A DNA stretch of 42,204 nucleotides from Pseudoxanthomonas mexicana (GTDB taxonomy: Bacteria; Pseudomonadota; Gammaproteobacteria; Xanthomonadales; Xanthomonadaceae), in the NCBI RefSeq assembly GCF_010093385.1, contig NZ_PDWV01000036.1, positions 1-42,204 on the forward strand, given 5' to 3'. Below are positions 34,702 to 42,204 of this stretch, piece by piece (positions within the stretch are counted from its first letter, which is position 1; each line of letters opens with the position of its first letter). Made by a program: the position numbers and the translations under genes. The notes under the pieces were generated by a model. The model made no database searches and had not been told where the DNA came from. It worked only from the letters and a program-made list of their open reading frames with translations.

Positions 34702-35622
34702 TCAATCCAGTTCGGGGTGGAAGGTGGCGACTTCTTCCCAGCCCTGGTCGCGCGCGTGCCGGGCCAGTGTTTCCGCCAGGTACACCGAGCGGTGCTTGCC
34801 ACCGGTGCAGCCGAAGGCGATGGTCACGTAACTGCGGGTCTCGCCGCGCAGGCGCGGCAGCCAGGTGTCCAGGAAGCCGCTGACCTGGCCGACGTACTCG
34901 GCGACCTCCGGTTGGGCGTCGAGGAACGCGCGCACTTTCGGGTCGCGGCCGGCGTAGGGGCGCAGCTCCGGGTTCCAGTGCGGGTTGGGCAGCACCCGCG
35001 CGTCGAACACGAAGTCGGCGTCGGCCGGGACACCGCGCTTGTAGGCGAAGGATTCGAACAGCAGCGACAGCTGGGTGCCCTTGTTGAAGGCGAACTCGGC
35101 GATGATCCGGCGCCGCAGCTGGTGCACGTTGAGCTGGGAGGTGTCGATGACGATGTCGGCTTCCGCGCGCAGCGGCGCGATGATGGCGCGCTCCTGGCGG
35201 ATGGCTTCCTGCAGCGACAGCCCGCCATGCCCCAGCGGGTGGCGCCGGCGGGTGTCGGAATAGCGCCGCAGCAATACCTCGTCGCTGGCGTCGAAGAAGA
35301 CCAGCCGGCCTTCGAGCCCCAGCTGGCTCAGCGCCGCGCGCCACTGCGCCAGTTTGGACAGGTCGTTGTGGCGGCTGCGCACGTCGATGCCCACGGCGAT
35401 CTTGGGCGGCAGTTCGTCCTCGCGCACCAGGCTGCGCACGAACGAGGGCAGCAGGTCCACCGGCAGGTTGTCGACGCAGTAGTAGTCCAGGTCCTCGAAG
35501 GTCTTCAGCGCCACCGACTTGCCCGATCCGGACAGGCCGCTGACGATGACGACCGTGGGCGCGGGCGGAGGCGGCGTGCCGTTGTCCTCGTCTGCGACCT
35601 GCGGGGTGGCCGGATCGGTCAT
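34702..35622 (-). CDS. rapZ: RapZ/YvcJ family RNase adapter, P-loop protein
   Basis: A 306-residue protein with Walker A GLSGSGKS at 29-36, [10 protein letters not shown]-type block ([13 protein letters not shown]), VGIDVRSR and the C-terminal [16 protein letters not shown] that binds RNA or metabolites. E. coli RapZ directs RNase E to the GlmZ sRNA and senses glucosamine-6-phosphate. The N-terminal 20 residues are a Pro/Asp-rich extension. The start overlaps the hprK stop by four bases. Confidence 0.95.
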   Translation of the reverse strand: MTDPATPQVADEDNGTPPPPAPTVVIVSGLSGSGKSVALKTFEDLDYYCVDNLPVDLLPSFVRSLVREDELPPKIAVGIDVRSRHNDLSKLAQWRAALSQLGLEGRLVFFDASDEVLLRRYSDTRRRHPLGHGGLSLQEAIRQERAIIAPLRAEADIVIDTSQLNVHQLRRRIIAEFAFNKGTQLSLLFESFAYKRGVPADADFVFDARVLPNPHWNPELRPYAGRDPKVRAFLDAQPEVAEYVGQVSGFLDTWLPRLRGETRSYVTIAFGCTGGKHRSVYLAETLARHARDQGWEEVATFHPELD

Positions 35623-36569
35623 GGCGTGCTGCGCTCGAGCAGGTTGCTGTGGCGTGCGATGAACATCGCGGCCGGATCGATGCCCTTGGTGCGCAGGATG
35701 TGCAGCCGCGTGGCGGCTTCGGTCAGCACGGCCAGGTTGCGGCCGGGCATCACCGGCAGGGTGATCAGCGGCACGTCCAGGTCCAGCACGTGGCGGGTGC
35801 CCGAATCGCCGGTCAGCCGTTCGTAACCGTGCGGGTTGGGTTCGGTCATCGGCCGGGTCAGGTGAACGATCAGGCGCAGGTACTTGTTCTTCTTCACCGC
35901 GGTATCGCCGAACATCTCGCGCACGTTAAGCACGCCCAGGCCGCGCACCTCCAGCAGGTCCTGCAGCAGTTCGGGGCAGGTGCCGTCCAGCACGTCCGGC
36001 GCGATCTGGGTGAACTCGGGCGCATCGTCGGCGACCAGCCGATGGCCGCGGCTCAGCAGTTCCAGCGCCAGTTCGCTCTTGCCGGACCCGGCCTCGCCGG
36101 TGATCAGCACGCCGATGGAGTAGATCTCCATGAAGACGCCGTGCAACGTCACCCGTGGCGCCAGCGTGCGCGCGAGGTGGTAGGAGAGGTGGTTGAGCAG
36201 TTCATGGCCGCGCTTGGGCGACACCCACAGCGGCGTGTCGTTCTCGTTGGCGGCCTCGCGCAGGTCCTCGGGGCACGACTGGTTCTTGCTGATCACCAGC
36301 GCCAGCGGCCTGGCCTGCACGATCTTCTCGATGGTTTCCCAGCGCTGGCGGGAATCCAGCGAGTCGAGCCAGGTCAGTTCCTCGGTGCCGAGGATCTGCA
36401 CCTTGTTGGGGTAGACGGCATTGAGGTAACCGGCCAGCGACGGGCGCCGCGACACGGTGTCACCGGATTCCAGCACGCGCTTGTCGCCCTTCTGTCCCGC
36501 CAGCCAGCGCAGGGCCAGCTTGTCCTTCTGCTGGTCGAACAGTTCACGGGCGGTGATGCTGGTATTCAT
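35619..36569 (-). CDS. hprK: HPr kinase/phosphorylase
   Basis: A 316-residue bifunctional enzyme that phosphorylates and dephosphorylates HPr at Ser46. Walker A GEAGSGKS lies at 158-165, [11 protein letters not shown] follows, and the signature [18 protein letters not shown] and [16 protein letters not shown] lie in the C-terminal half. The second of two adjacent Met codons was chosen to match Xanthomonas homologues as I recall them ([14 protein letters not shown]). Common in proteobacteria that use the PTS for signalling. Confidence 0.95.
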   Translation of the reverse strand: MNTSITARELFDQQKDKLALRWLAGQKGDKRVLESGDTVSRRPSLAGYLNAVYPNKVQILGTEELTWLDSLDSRQRWETIEKIVQARPLALVISKNQSCPEDLREAANENDTPLWVSPKRGHELLNHLSYHLARTLAPRVTLHGVFMEIYSIGVLITGEAGSGKSELALELLSRGHRLVADDAPEFTQIAPDVLDGTCPELLQDLLEVRGLGVLNVREMFGDTAVKKNKYLRLIVHLTRPMTEPNPHGYERLTGDSGTRHVLDLDVPLITLPVMPGRNLAVLTEAATRLHILRTKGIDPAAMFIARHSNLLERSTP

Positions 36570-36697
36570 CATGCGGAAGCAGCCGGCGGAAAGGGAGATG
36601 CCGGCCCGGAAGGCGGCGTATGCCAGTGTAATGGCCCGTTCGCGACCGCGCGACCGCGCGGAGCCTGATCGCGCGCGGCGTCGGGACAGGACGTGGG

Positions 36698-36722
36698 GGC
36701 CGCCCCGCAGTGCGGAGCGGCC
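36698..36722 (-). terminator. Hairpin between hpf and hprK
   Basis: GGCCGCTCCGC / GCGGGGCGGCC around an ACT loop on the minus strand is a strong, slightly imperfect stem 26 bases past the hpf stop. No T-run follows. It may partly separate the rpoN-hpf transcript from hprK. The rest of the 178-base gap holds no gene. Confidence 0.4.
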
Positions 36723-36747
36723 TGCCGGGGCTCGCCCGGCGCGGTGG

Positions 36748-37068
36748 TCAGCCGATCAGTTCGCTGCGCGCGCCTGCGCGCTGCACGTCGGTACGCTTTT
36801 CCTTGTGCTTGACCAGCAGGCGGTCCAGCTTGTCGGCGAGGATGTCGATGGCGGCATACATGGTCTGCGCGCCGGCATCGGCATGCAGGGTGCGGCCGGC
36901 GATGTTGACCGTGGCTTCGGCCAGGTAGTCGGGCTTGCGGGTACCCAGTTGCGTACGGACTTCGAAGGGTTGTTCGAAGTGGCGCTCCAGCCGCTTCAGT
37001 TTGGTCTCGACGTATTCACGCAAGGCGGGAGTGACTTCGATTTCGTGGCCGTAAGTCTCGATACGCAT
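36748..37068 (-). CDS. hpf: Ribosome hibernation promoting factor, short form
   Basis: A 106-residue protein of the HPF/RaiA family: [67 protein letters not shown]. It binds the small ribosomal subunit in stationary phase and dimerises ribosomes to 100S. A strong GGAGG site lies 7 bases ahead of the ATG. It follows rpoN after 263 bases, in which I see an imperfect hairpin (CTCGCG/CGCGAG, 37312-37329) and no gene. Confidence 0.95.
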   Translation of the reverse strand: MRIETYGHEIEVTPALREYVETKLKRLERHFEQPFEVRTQLGTRKPDYLAEATVNIAGRTLHADAGAQTMYAAIDILADKLDRLLVKHKEKRTDVQRAGARSELIG

Positions 37069-37331
37069 GTGTGCCTCCTTCGGTCGGTAGAACCGCGCAC
37101 GGGGCGCGGAAAGCGTGTCAGCAATGACAACGCGGCAGGGGTCTGGGTTCCGTAGTGCTCCTTATTGCCGGTGGCGATGGCAGGCGGGTGCCTGCAGGAC
37201 AAAGATGGACCCGTCCGCGGCAACTATCAACCCGTACGCATGCGCTTTTTGGCGGTCGCGTCTAGGTGTTAGGAAAACGTTCTGCGCGCGTGGAACGCGG
37301 TCACGCTTGGTCTCGCGAAACGGCGCGAGGC

Positions 37332-38798
37332 TCAGGCGATGCGTACGCGTTCGTGCGAAGACAGGATGTTCAGCGCCTCGCGGTACTTGGCCACGGTGCG
37401 CCGCGCCACCGGGATGCCGGACGCCTTCAGCAGGTCGGCCAGCTTCGCATCGGACAGCGGCTTGCGCGGGTTCTCGTTCTCGACCAGGCGCCGGATCATC
37501 GCCTGGATGGCGGTGCTGGAGGCTTCGCCGCCCCCGTCGGTGTCGATGCCGGACGCGAAGAAGGCGCGCATGGGCAGGGTGCCTCGCGGCGTCCTGACGT
37601 ACTTGCGCGCGATGGCGCGCGAGACCGTCGATTCGTGCAGGCCGACCTGTTCGGCGACATCGCGCAGCGTGAGCGGACGCAGCGCCTGTTCGCCGAACTC
37701 GAGGAACCCGGCCTGCTGGTGCAGCAGGCAGCGCATCACCTTGAGCAGCGTCTCGCCCCGCGCCTCGACGCTCTTGAGCAGCCAGCGCGCTTCCTGCAGC
37801 TGCGCCCTCAGGTAGCCGGCATCGCTGTCGCCGCACTGCCGGATCATCTGCTCGTAGCCGCGGTGTATGGTGATGCGCGGCAGGGTGTTGCCGGCCAGTG
37901 CTGCGCGCCACACGCCGCGCTGGCGCCACACCACGCAGTCCGGCACCACGTAGGTATCGTGCGACAGGTCGCCGATCTGTGCGCCGGGCCTGGGGTCCAG
38001 GGTGCGCAACAGGTGCACCGCCTCCTCCACCTCGGCGAGGGGGCGCTTCAGTTCCTGGGCGATGCCGGCCACGCCACTGCGCGGCAGGCGCTCCAGTGCG
38101 GTCTCGGCGATCGTCAACGCCAGCGCCTTGCCCGGCGTGTCGTCGCCGAGCACCGACAACTGCAGCTGCAGGCACTCGCCCAGCGAGCGGGCGGCCACGC
38201 CGACGGGGTCGAAGCGCTGCACCTGGTGCAGCACGACAAGGATGTCTTCTTCCGCGGCTTCGATCTCCGGACGCAGGGTCTGGGCGATCCCGGACAGGGG
38301 TTCGCGCAGGTAGCCGTCGTCTTCCAGCGCGTCGATCAGTGCGGCGCCGATGCGGCGGTCGCGCGCGGAAAGGTGCGACAGGTGCAGCTGCCACAGCAGG
38401 TGGCCGTGCAGCGTATCGGCTTCGGCCACGCGCTCGGCGGGGCTGCCGCCGTCGTCGTCGTCGAACGAGCCTCCGCCGCCGGACGATGTCCAAGGCCCTT
38501 CGTCCGGCGACCAGTCGTCGGGCTCTCCGGCGGCTACCCGTTCGTGGTCCTGTTCGTCCTGGGCCTGCGCGCGCTCGTCACGCGGATCTTCTCCCGGAGG
38601 GGGCGCGTCGTCGGCACCGCGCGGCGGGCCCGCGTCCTCGCCGGGTTCGCTCCAATCCAGCAGGGGGTTGGTTTCCACCGCCTCGGTCAGCTCGATCTCG
38701 AGTTCGGCGGTGGACATCTGCAGCAGCCGGATGGCCTGACGCAGCTGCGGCGTCATGACCAGATGCTGTCCCAGCGATGTCTGCAGGCGTGGCTTCAT
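37332..38798 (-). CDS. rpoN: RNA polymerase sigma-54 factor
   Basis: A 488-residue sigma-54. Region I is MKPRLQTSLGQHLVMTPQLRQAIRLLQMS; region II is long and acidic (50-115, EDDA/DDDDGG-rich); the core-binding and helix-turn-helix parts follow (LRDVAEQVGLHESTVSRAIARKYVRTP); the RpoN box ARRTVAKYRE is at 465-474. It needs activator ATPases and controls motility, pilus and nitrogen genes in this family. The ATG at 38798 was chosen at the conserved N-terminus. Confidence 0.96.
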   Translation of the reverse strand: MKPRLQTSLGQHLVMTPQLRQAIRLLQMSTAELEIELTEAVETNPLLDWSEPGEDAGPPRGADDAPPPGEDPRDERAQAQDEQDHERVAAGEPDDWSPDEGPWTSSGGGGSFDDDDGGSPAERVAEADTLHGHLLWQLHLSHLSARDRRIGAALIDALEDDGYLREPLSGIAQTLRPEIEAAEEDILVVLHQVQRFDPVGVAARSLGECLQLQLSVLGDDTPGKALALTIAETALERLPRSGVAGIAQELKRPLAEVEEAVHLLRTLDPRPGAQIGDLSHDTYVVPDCVVWRQRGVWRAALAGNTLPRITIHRGYEQMIRQCGDSDAGYLRAQLQEARWLLKSVEARGETLLKVMRCLLHQQAGFLEFGEQALRPLTLRDVAEQVGLHESTVSRAIARKYVRTPRGTLPMRAFFASGIDTDGGGEASSTAIQAMIRRLVENENPRKPLSDAKLADLLKASGIPVARRTVAKYREALNILSSHERVRIA

Positions 38799-38843
38799 TC
38801 CCGACCTTGGAAACCCGTAGGCGGCCAATGCCGCCGGCGGGGA

Positions 38844-39563
38844 TCACAGGCGGAAGGTTTCGCCCAGATAGACCCGTCGTACGTCCGGATTGGCCAGCAA
38901 CGCGTCCGGGGCCCCCTGCGCCAGAACGCTACCGGCATTGAGGATATACGCCCGGTCGCAGATTCCCAAGGTTTCGCGCACGTTGTGGTCGGTGATCAGC
39001 ACACCGATGCCGCGGTCCTTGAGGTGTTTCACGATGCGCTGGATTTCGCCCACCGAGATCGGGTCGACGCCGGCGAAGGGCTCGTCCAGCAGCATCAGGC
39101 GTGGACGGGCGGCCAGGGCACGGGCGATCTCCACGCGCCGGCGCTCGCCGCCGGACAGGCTGGCACCCAGCTGGTCGGCGACATGGGTGACCTGCAGTTC
39201 GTCCAGCAGCGAGGCCAGTTCGCGGTCGATGCCGGCCGCATCCAGGTCCTCGCGCAGTTCCAGCACCAGGCGGATGTTGTCGGCCACGCTGAGCTTGCGG
39301 AACACGGAGGGTTCCTGCGGCAGGTAACCCACACCGAGCTTGGCGCGCTGGTACATGGGCTGGGCGGTGATGTCCTGGCCGTCCAGCTCGATCGTGCCGG
39401 CGTCCGCGGCCACCAGGCCGACGATCATGTAGAAGCAGGTGGTCTTGCCGGCGCCGTTCGGGCCCAGCAGGCCGACCACTTCGCCCGGCTGCAGGGTCAG
39501 GCCGAAGTCGGCGACGACTTCGCGCTGCTTGTAGCGCTTGCGCAGGCCCTTGGCGGTCAACAT
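38844..39563 (-). CDS. lptB: LPS export ABC transporter ATPase
   Basis: A 239-residue ATPase that drives LptFG to extract LPS from the inner membrane. Walker [10 protein letters not shown] at 34-42, Q-loop in [14 protein letters not shown], signature LSGGERRR, Walker [14 protein letters not shown] and H-loop ITDHNV are all present. Start overlaps the lptA stop by one base (TGATG). It ends 45 bases before rpoN. Confidence 0.97.
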   Translation of the reverse strand: MLTAKGLRKRYKQREVVADFGLTLQPGEVVGLLGPNGAGKTTCFYMIVGLVAADAGTIELDGQDITAQPMYQRAKLGVGYLPQEPSVFRKLSVADNIRLVLELREDLDAAGIDRELASLLDELQVTHVADQLGASLSGGERRRVEIARALAARPRLMLLDEPFAGVDPISVGEIQRIVKHLKDRGIGVLITDHNVRETLGICDRAYILNAGSVLAQGAPDALLANPDVRRVYLGETFRL

Positions 39564-40072
39564 CAGTTCTTGCCCTGCGCGGGTTGCGCCGACTTGGGCT
39601 GGATGACGGTGCGCACGCGGGTGCCGTCGCCGCCGCTCTGCATGTTGCCGCTCTTGGTGTTGTAGACCATGCGCTGGCCGCTGTTCGAGCCGCGATCGGA
39701 CTTGACCGTGTAGTTGCCGATGAAGGTGATGGTCTCGGTCTTCATGTCGTATTCGACGCGGTCGGCCTGCGCATCCATCCAGGTGCCGTCGTCCATCTGC
39801 TGCTTCATCTTCACCTGTTTGCCGGTGAAGACCGAGCGCGAGACCTCGCCGTCGGCCATGTAGATCTCGGCGGCCGCCGAGCGGATCTCCAGCGTGCCCT
39901 GGGTGACCACCACGCCTCCGCCCAACACGGTCTTGCCATTGCCTTCCATGTTGCCGGACTGGCTGCCGGAGTCGATGGTCATGGCCTGGTGGCGGTCGGA
40001 GGACTTGGCCACAACGTCCGCAACGGGCAGCAGGAGCAGCAGCGCGGCACTAGCGAGCAGAGCGCGGTTCAT
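39563..40072 (-). CDS. lptA: LPS transport periplasmic protein LptA
   Basis: A 169-residue periplasmic protein with signal peptide ([26 protein letters not shown]). The OstA-like jellyroll repeats are visible: [36 protein letters not shown] and [29 protein letters not shown]. It forms the bridge that carries LPS across the periplasm. It overlaps lptC by 23 bases and lptB by one. Confidence 0.94.
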   Translation of the reverse strand: MNRALLASAALLLLLPVADVVAKSSDRHQAMTIDSGSQSGNMEGNGKTVLGGGVVVTQGTLEIRSAAAEIYMADGEVSRSVFTGKQVKMKQQMDDGTWMDAQADRVEYDMKTETITFIGNYTVKSDRGSNSGQRMVYNTKSGNMQSGGDGTRVRTVIQPKSAQPAQGKN

Positions 40073-40613
40073 AGATGGATCTCACCTGGGATTTGAATTG
40101 GTAGTCCTTGGTCTTGAGGTTGGCCTCAAAACCGCGCCCGCTGAGTCTAGAGCCGGGCTGGGTGACCGTCACCACGTCGGCGGTCATGGCCAGATCGCGG
40201 TCGGGGAAGACGTTCAGCGTCTGCGTACGGAAATCCGCCTTGCGCGCGCCGCCGGCGGGGGACGTGCCATGCACATCGCCCTGCAGCCTCAGTTCTTCGC
40301 CCTTGGCGCTGAGCCAGCCGGACCTGGAGCGCAGTTCCCACGAGCGGCCCTCCTCTTCCGGCAGCAGGAACAGCGGGGGGGTGATGGTGTAGGTCTGGTC
40401 CTGGGGATTGCGTTCCATCAGGGGCGCGCGTACGGCCACCGCCTCCCGGCCGTCATCGTTGAGGGCGATCATCTCGAAATCGCGCATCACGTAGTCGGAG
40501 CGGTCGACGACGACCCGGCCGGGCGCAGGCACGTCGCGGTTCTTCCAGGCCGACCAGCCGCTCAGGATGGCCGCCAGCAGCAGTACCAAGCCCAGCGTGG
40601 TGCGCCAGCTCAT
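40050..40613 (-). CDS. lptC: LPS transport protein LptC
   Basis: A 187-residue inner-membrane protein with one N-terminal helix (TTLGLVLLLAAILSGWSAW) and a periplasmic LptA-like domain: YVMRDFEMIALNDDGREAVAVRAPLMERNPQDQTYTITPP and [29 protein letters not shown]. It receives LPS from LptBFG and hands it to LptA. The start overlaps the kdsC stop by four bases. Confidence 0.93.
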   Translation of the reverse strand: MSWRTTLGLVLLLAAILSGWSAWKNRDVPAPGRVVVDRSDYVMRDFEMIALNDDGREAVAVRAPLMERNPQDQTYTITPPLFLLPEEEGRSWELRSRSGWLSAKGEELRLQGDVHGTSPAGGARKADFRTQTLNVFPDRDLAMTADVVTVTQPGSRLSGRGFEANLKTKDYQFKSQVRSIYEPRSAR

Positions 40614-41155
40614 GCGGTACCGCCTTCGAAGAGGGGGGCGTGGCCCTGCGTCCCCAGCAGCAGATCGCAGGCCTCGCGAGCGGCGCCCTGGCCGCCATGC
40701 CGACGCGTGCGCCAGTGCGCGTATTGCGCCGTCCAGGGATGGGCGTCGGCAGGGGCGATCGCAAGCCCCACTTCACGGAACGCGGGGACATCCGGCAGGT
40801 CGTCGCCCATGAAGGCCACCTGCTCCATGCCCAAGCCCAGGCCGGCGCCCAGTTCGCGCACCCTGGCCAGCTTGTCCTTGACGCCGGTGAACACCTGTAC
40901 CCCCAGCTCGCGGCCGCGCGCCACCGCCACGGTGCCGCCACGCGCGGTGATGAAGGCCACCTCGATGCCTGCGCGCTTCAGCAGCACCAGACCCTGGCCG
41001 TCCTGCACGTGGAAGGTCTTCTGTTCGCGCCCTTCGCTGTCCAGGTAGAGGCGCCCGTCGGTGAGCGTGCCGTCCACGTCGAAGCACGCCAGCCGGATGC
41101 GCGCGGCACGGGCCAGCACGTCGTCGGTCAGGTCGTGGAGGTGGCTCAGGGGCAT
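40610..41155 (-). CDS. kdsC: 3-deoxy-D-manno-octulosonate 8-phosphate phosphatase
   Basis: A 181-residue HAD-type phosphatase that frees Kdo from Kdo-8-phosphate. The nucleophile Asp is in CFDVDGTLTDGRLY; QDGQGLVLLKRAGIEVAFITAR contains the second motif; MGDDLPDVPAFREVGLAIAPADAH holds the metal Asp pair. The ATG at 41155 gives the family length; an upstream in-frame start is rejected as Pro-rich. Confidence 0.94.
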   Translation of the reverse strand: MPLSHLHDLTDDVLARAARIRLACFDVDGTLTDGRLYLDSEGREQKTFHVQDGQGLVLLKRAGIEVAFITARGGTVAVARGRELGVQVFTGVKDKLARVRELGAGLGLGMEQVAFMGDDLPDVPAFREVGLAIAPADAHPWTAQYAHWRTRRHGGQGAAREACDLLLGTQGHAPLFEGGTA

Positions 41156-41215
41156 GGGGACAGGATGGGTGGCGGAAGGAGGAACGGCAAGGGCATGAGG
41201 CGGCAAGCCCCGCGG

Positions 41216-42204
41216 TTACACCACGCGGGCACGCAACAGGTCGTGAATGTTGAGGGCGCCGACGGGGCGCTGTTCATCGTCGACCACGATCAGGCCGCTG
41301 ATCTTGTGTGTTTCCATCAGGCGCGCGGCCTCGACGGCCAGTTGGTCGGCGCCGATGGTCTTCGGCTGACGCGTCATCACGTCGGCGATGCGCGCCGTGC
41401 GCACGTCCAGCGCCGGATTGTCCAGCGTGCGGCGCAGGTCGCCGTCGGTAAAAAGACCGGTCAGGCGACCGTCGGCATCGACGACGGCGGTCATGCCAAG
41501 GCGCTTGCGGCTCATCTCGACCAGGGCCTGGCTGAGGGTCGCGCCCACGTCCACGCGCGGCACATCGTCGCCGGCGTGCATCACGTCGGTGATGTGCAGC
41601 AGCAGGCGGCGCCCAAGGCTGCCGGCGGGGTGCGAGCGGGCGAAATCGTCGGCGGTGAAGCCGCGGGCGTCCAGCAGCGCCACGGCCAGCGCGTCCCCCA
41701 TCGCCAGCGAGGCGGTGGTGCTGCTGGTGGGCGCCAGGTCGAGCGGGCACGCTTCGGCCGGGACGCTGACATCCAGGTGGAGGTCGCTTTCGCGCGCCAG
41801 CGTGGACTGCGGTCGGCCGGTCATGGCGATGACGGTATTGCCCTGGCGCTTGAGCACCGGCAGCAGCATCAGCACTTCGTCCGACTCGCCCGAGTACGAC
41901 AGCGCCAGCACGACGTCCGCATCGGTGATCATGCCCAGGTCGCCGTGGCCGGCTTCCCCCGGATGGACGTAGAAGGCGGGCGTGCCCGTCGAGGCCAGCG
42001 TCGCCGCGATCTTGCGCGCGACATGGCCGGACTTGCCCATGCCGGTGCAGACCACGCGGCCCCGGCCGGCGAGGATGGCCTGGCAGGCGGCCGAGAACGA
42101 ACCGTCGATGCGGGCCGCCAGCGCGTCCAGCGCACGCGCCTCGATCTCGATGACCCGACGGCCGCTGGCCGCCAGGCTGGCGGGCGAGACGGACGGGGTC
42201 AGGG
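41216..42204 (-). CDS. kdsD: D-arabinose 5-phosphate isomerase (5' end outside window)
   Basis: The frame runs from the right edge to 41216 (about 329 residues seen), with the start just outside. It interconverts ribulose-5-phosphate and arabinose-5-phosphate, the first Kdo step. The SIS domain has VVCTGMGKSGHVARKIAATLASTGTPAFYVHPGEAGHGDLGM and SYSGESDE; HPAGSLGRRLLLHITDVMH leads to two CBS domains. It is 60 bases ahead of kdsC. Confidence 0.95.
   Translation of the reverse strand, partial: LTPSVSPASLAASGRRVIEIEARALDALAARIDGSFSAACQAILAGRGRVVCTGMGKSGHVARKIAATLASTGTPAFYVHPGEAGHGDLGMITDADVVLALSYSGESDEVLMLLPVLKRQGNTVIAMTGRPQSTLARESDLHLDVSVPAEACPLDLAPTSSTTASLAMGDALAVALLDARGFTADDFARSHPAGSLGRRLLLHITDVMHAGDDVPRVDVGATLSQALVEMSRKRLGMTAVVDADGRLTGLFTDGDLRRTLDNPALDVRTARIADVMTRQPKTIGADQLAVEAARLMETHKISGLIVVDDEQRPVGALNIHDLLRARVV

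Noticed and set aside
37266-39665. 799-codon open frame on the plus strand antisense to rpoN, lptB and part of lptA
   Set aside because: It is a mirror of the high-GC third codon positions of real genes; composition is His/Gln/Gly/Arg-rich with no domain, and the opposite strand has well-known proteins throughout.

Overview
The window is a GC-rich (about 70% by eye), gene-dense chromosomal segment of a gammaproteobacterium, almost certainly of the family Xanthomonadaceae (Pseudoxanthomonas, Stenotrophomonas, Xanthomonas or Lysobacter type; the genus is a guess). The evidence is the pilT-pilU pair beside proC and yggS, the rpoN-hpf-hprK-rapZ-EIIA-HPr-EI-mgtE cluster, a propeller-type hybrid sensor kinase, and paired REP elements that begin TGTAGGAGCG, like the GTAG/SMAG repeats of this family. 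I see no rRNA, tRNA, CRISPR array or intact insertion sequence.

Layout. 1-6.5 kb: a YceI protein cut by the left edge, a large periplasm-sensing hybrid histidine kinase and three exported proteins of unknown function. 6.5-9.5 kb: a leftward aroK-aroB-WGR-hemE run (shikimate and haem synthesis). 9.6-12.7 kb: dodecin, a P-loop kinase, pdxH, an AAC(6')-like acetyltransferase and a BtuF-like protein without a signal peptide. 12.8-17.3 kb: a DUF4426 lipoprotein, proC and yggS leftward, and pilT and pilU rightward from a recognisable promoter, ending in a strong terminator. 17.3-19.1 kb: the most unusual stretch, an AT-richer array of 42-base repeats that stays open on both strands, then two orphan membrane proteins. 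19.1-23 kb: a rearranged locus in which the 3' end of a succinate-CoA-transferase gene is present twice as a direct repeat; between the copies lie a hydrolase, an XRE regulator and a DUF2975 membrane protein, and the hydrolase has become fused to the distal copy.

23-30.5 kb: tag, yqgE (stop codon lost, so it runs through ruvX), ruvX, pyrB, a diguanylate cyclase, a lipoprotein esterase with a zinc-ribbon partner, a periplasmic-type ATP-dependent DNA ligase broken by one in-frame amber codon, and two small membrane proteins. 30.5-42.2 kb: all leftward and housekeeping or regulatory. It holds mgtE, the regulatory PTS (EI, HPr, EIIA-Man type, RapZ, HPr kinase), hpf, rpoN, and the LPS export and Kdo genes lptB-lptA-lptC-kdsC-kdsD, the last cut by the right edge.

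How they work together. The right-hand block joins a sugar-independent signalling PTS, in which HPr carries both His15 and Ser46 and HprK is present but no sugar permease is seen, to sigma-54 and ribosome hibernation, followed by Kdo synthesis and the Lpt bridge. The centre carries twitching-motility motors and a c-di-GMP cyclase, both concerned with surface behaviour. Among the accessory features, the 42-base array (17406-17780), the duplicated CoA-transferase tail and the 33-base dyad in front of the DUF2975/XRE pair deserve most attention.
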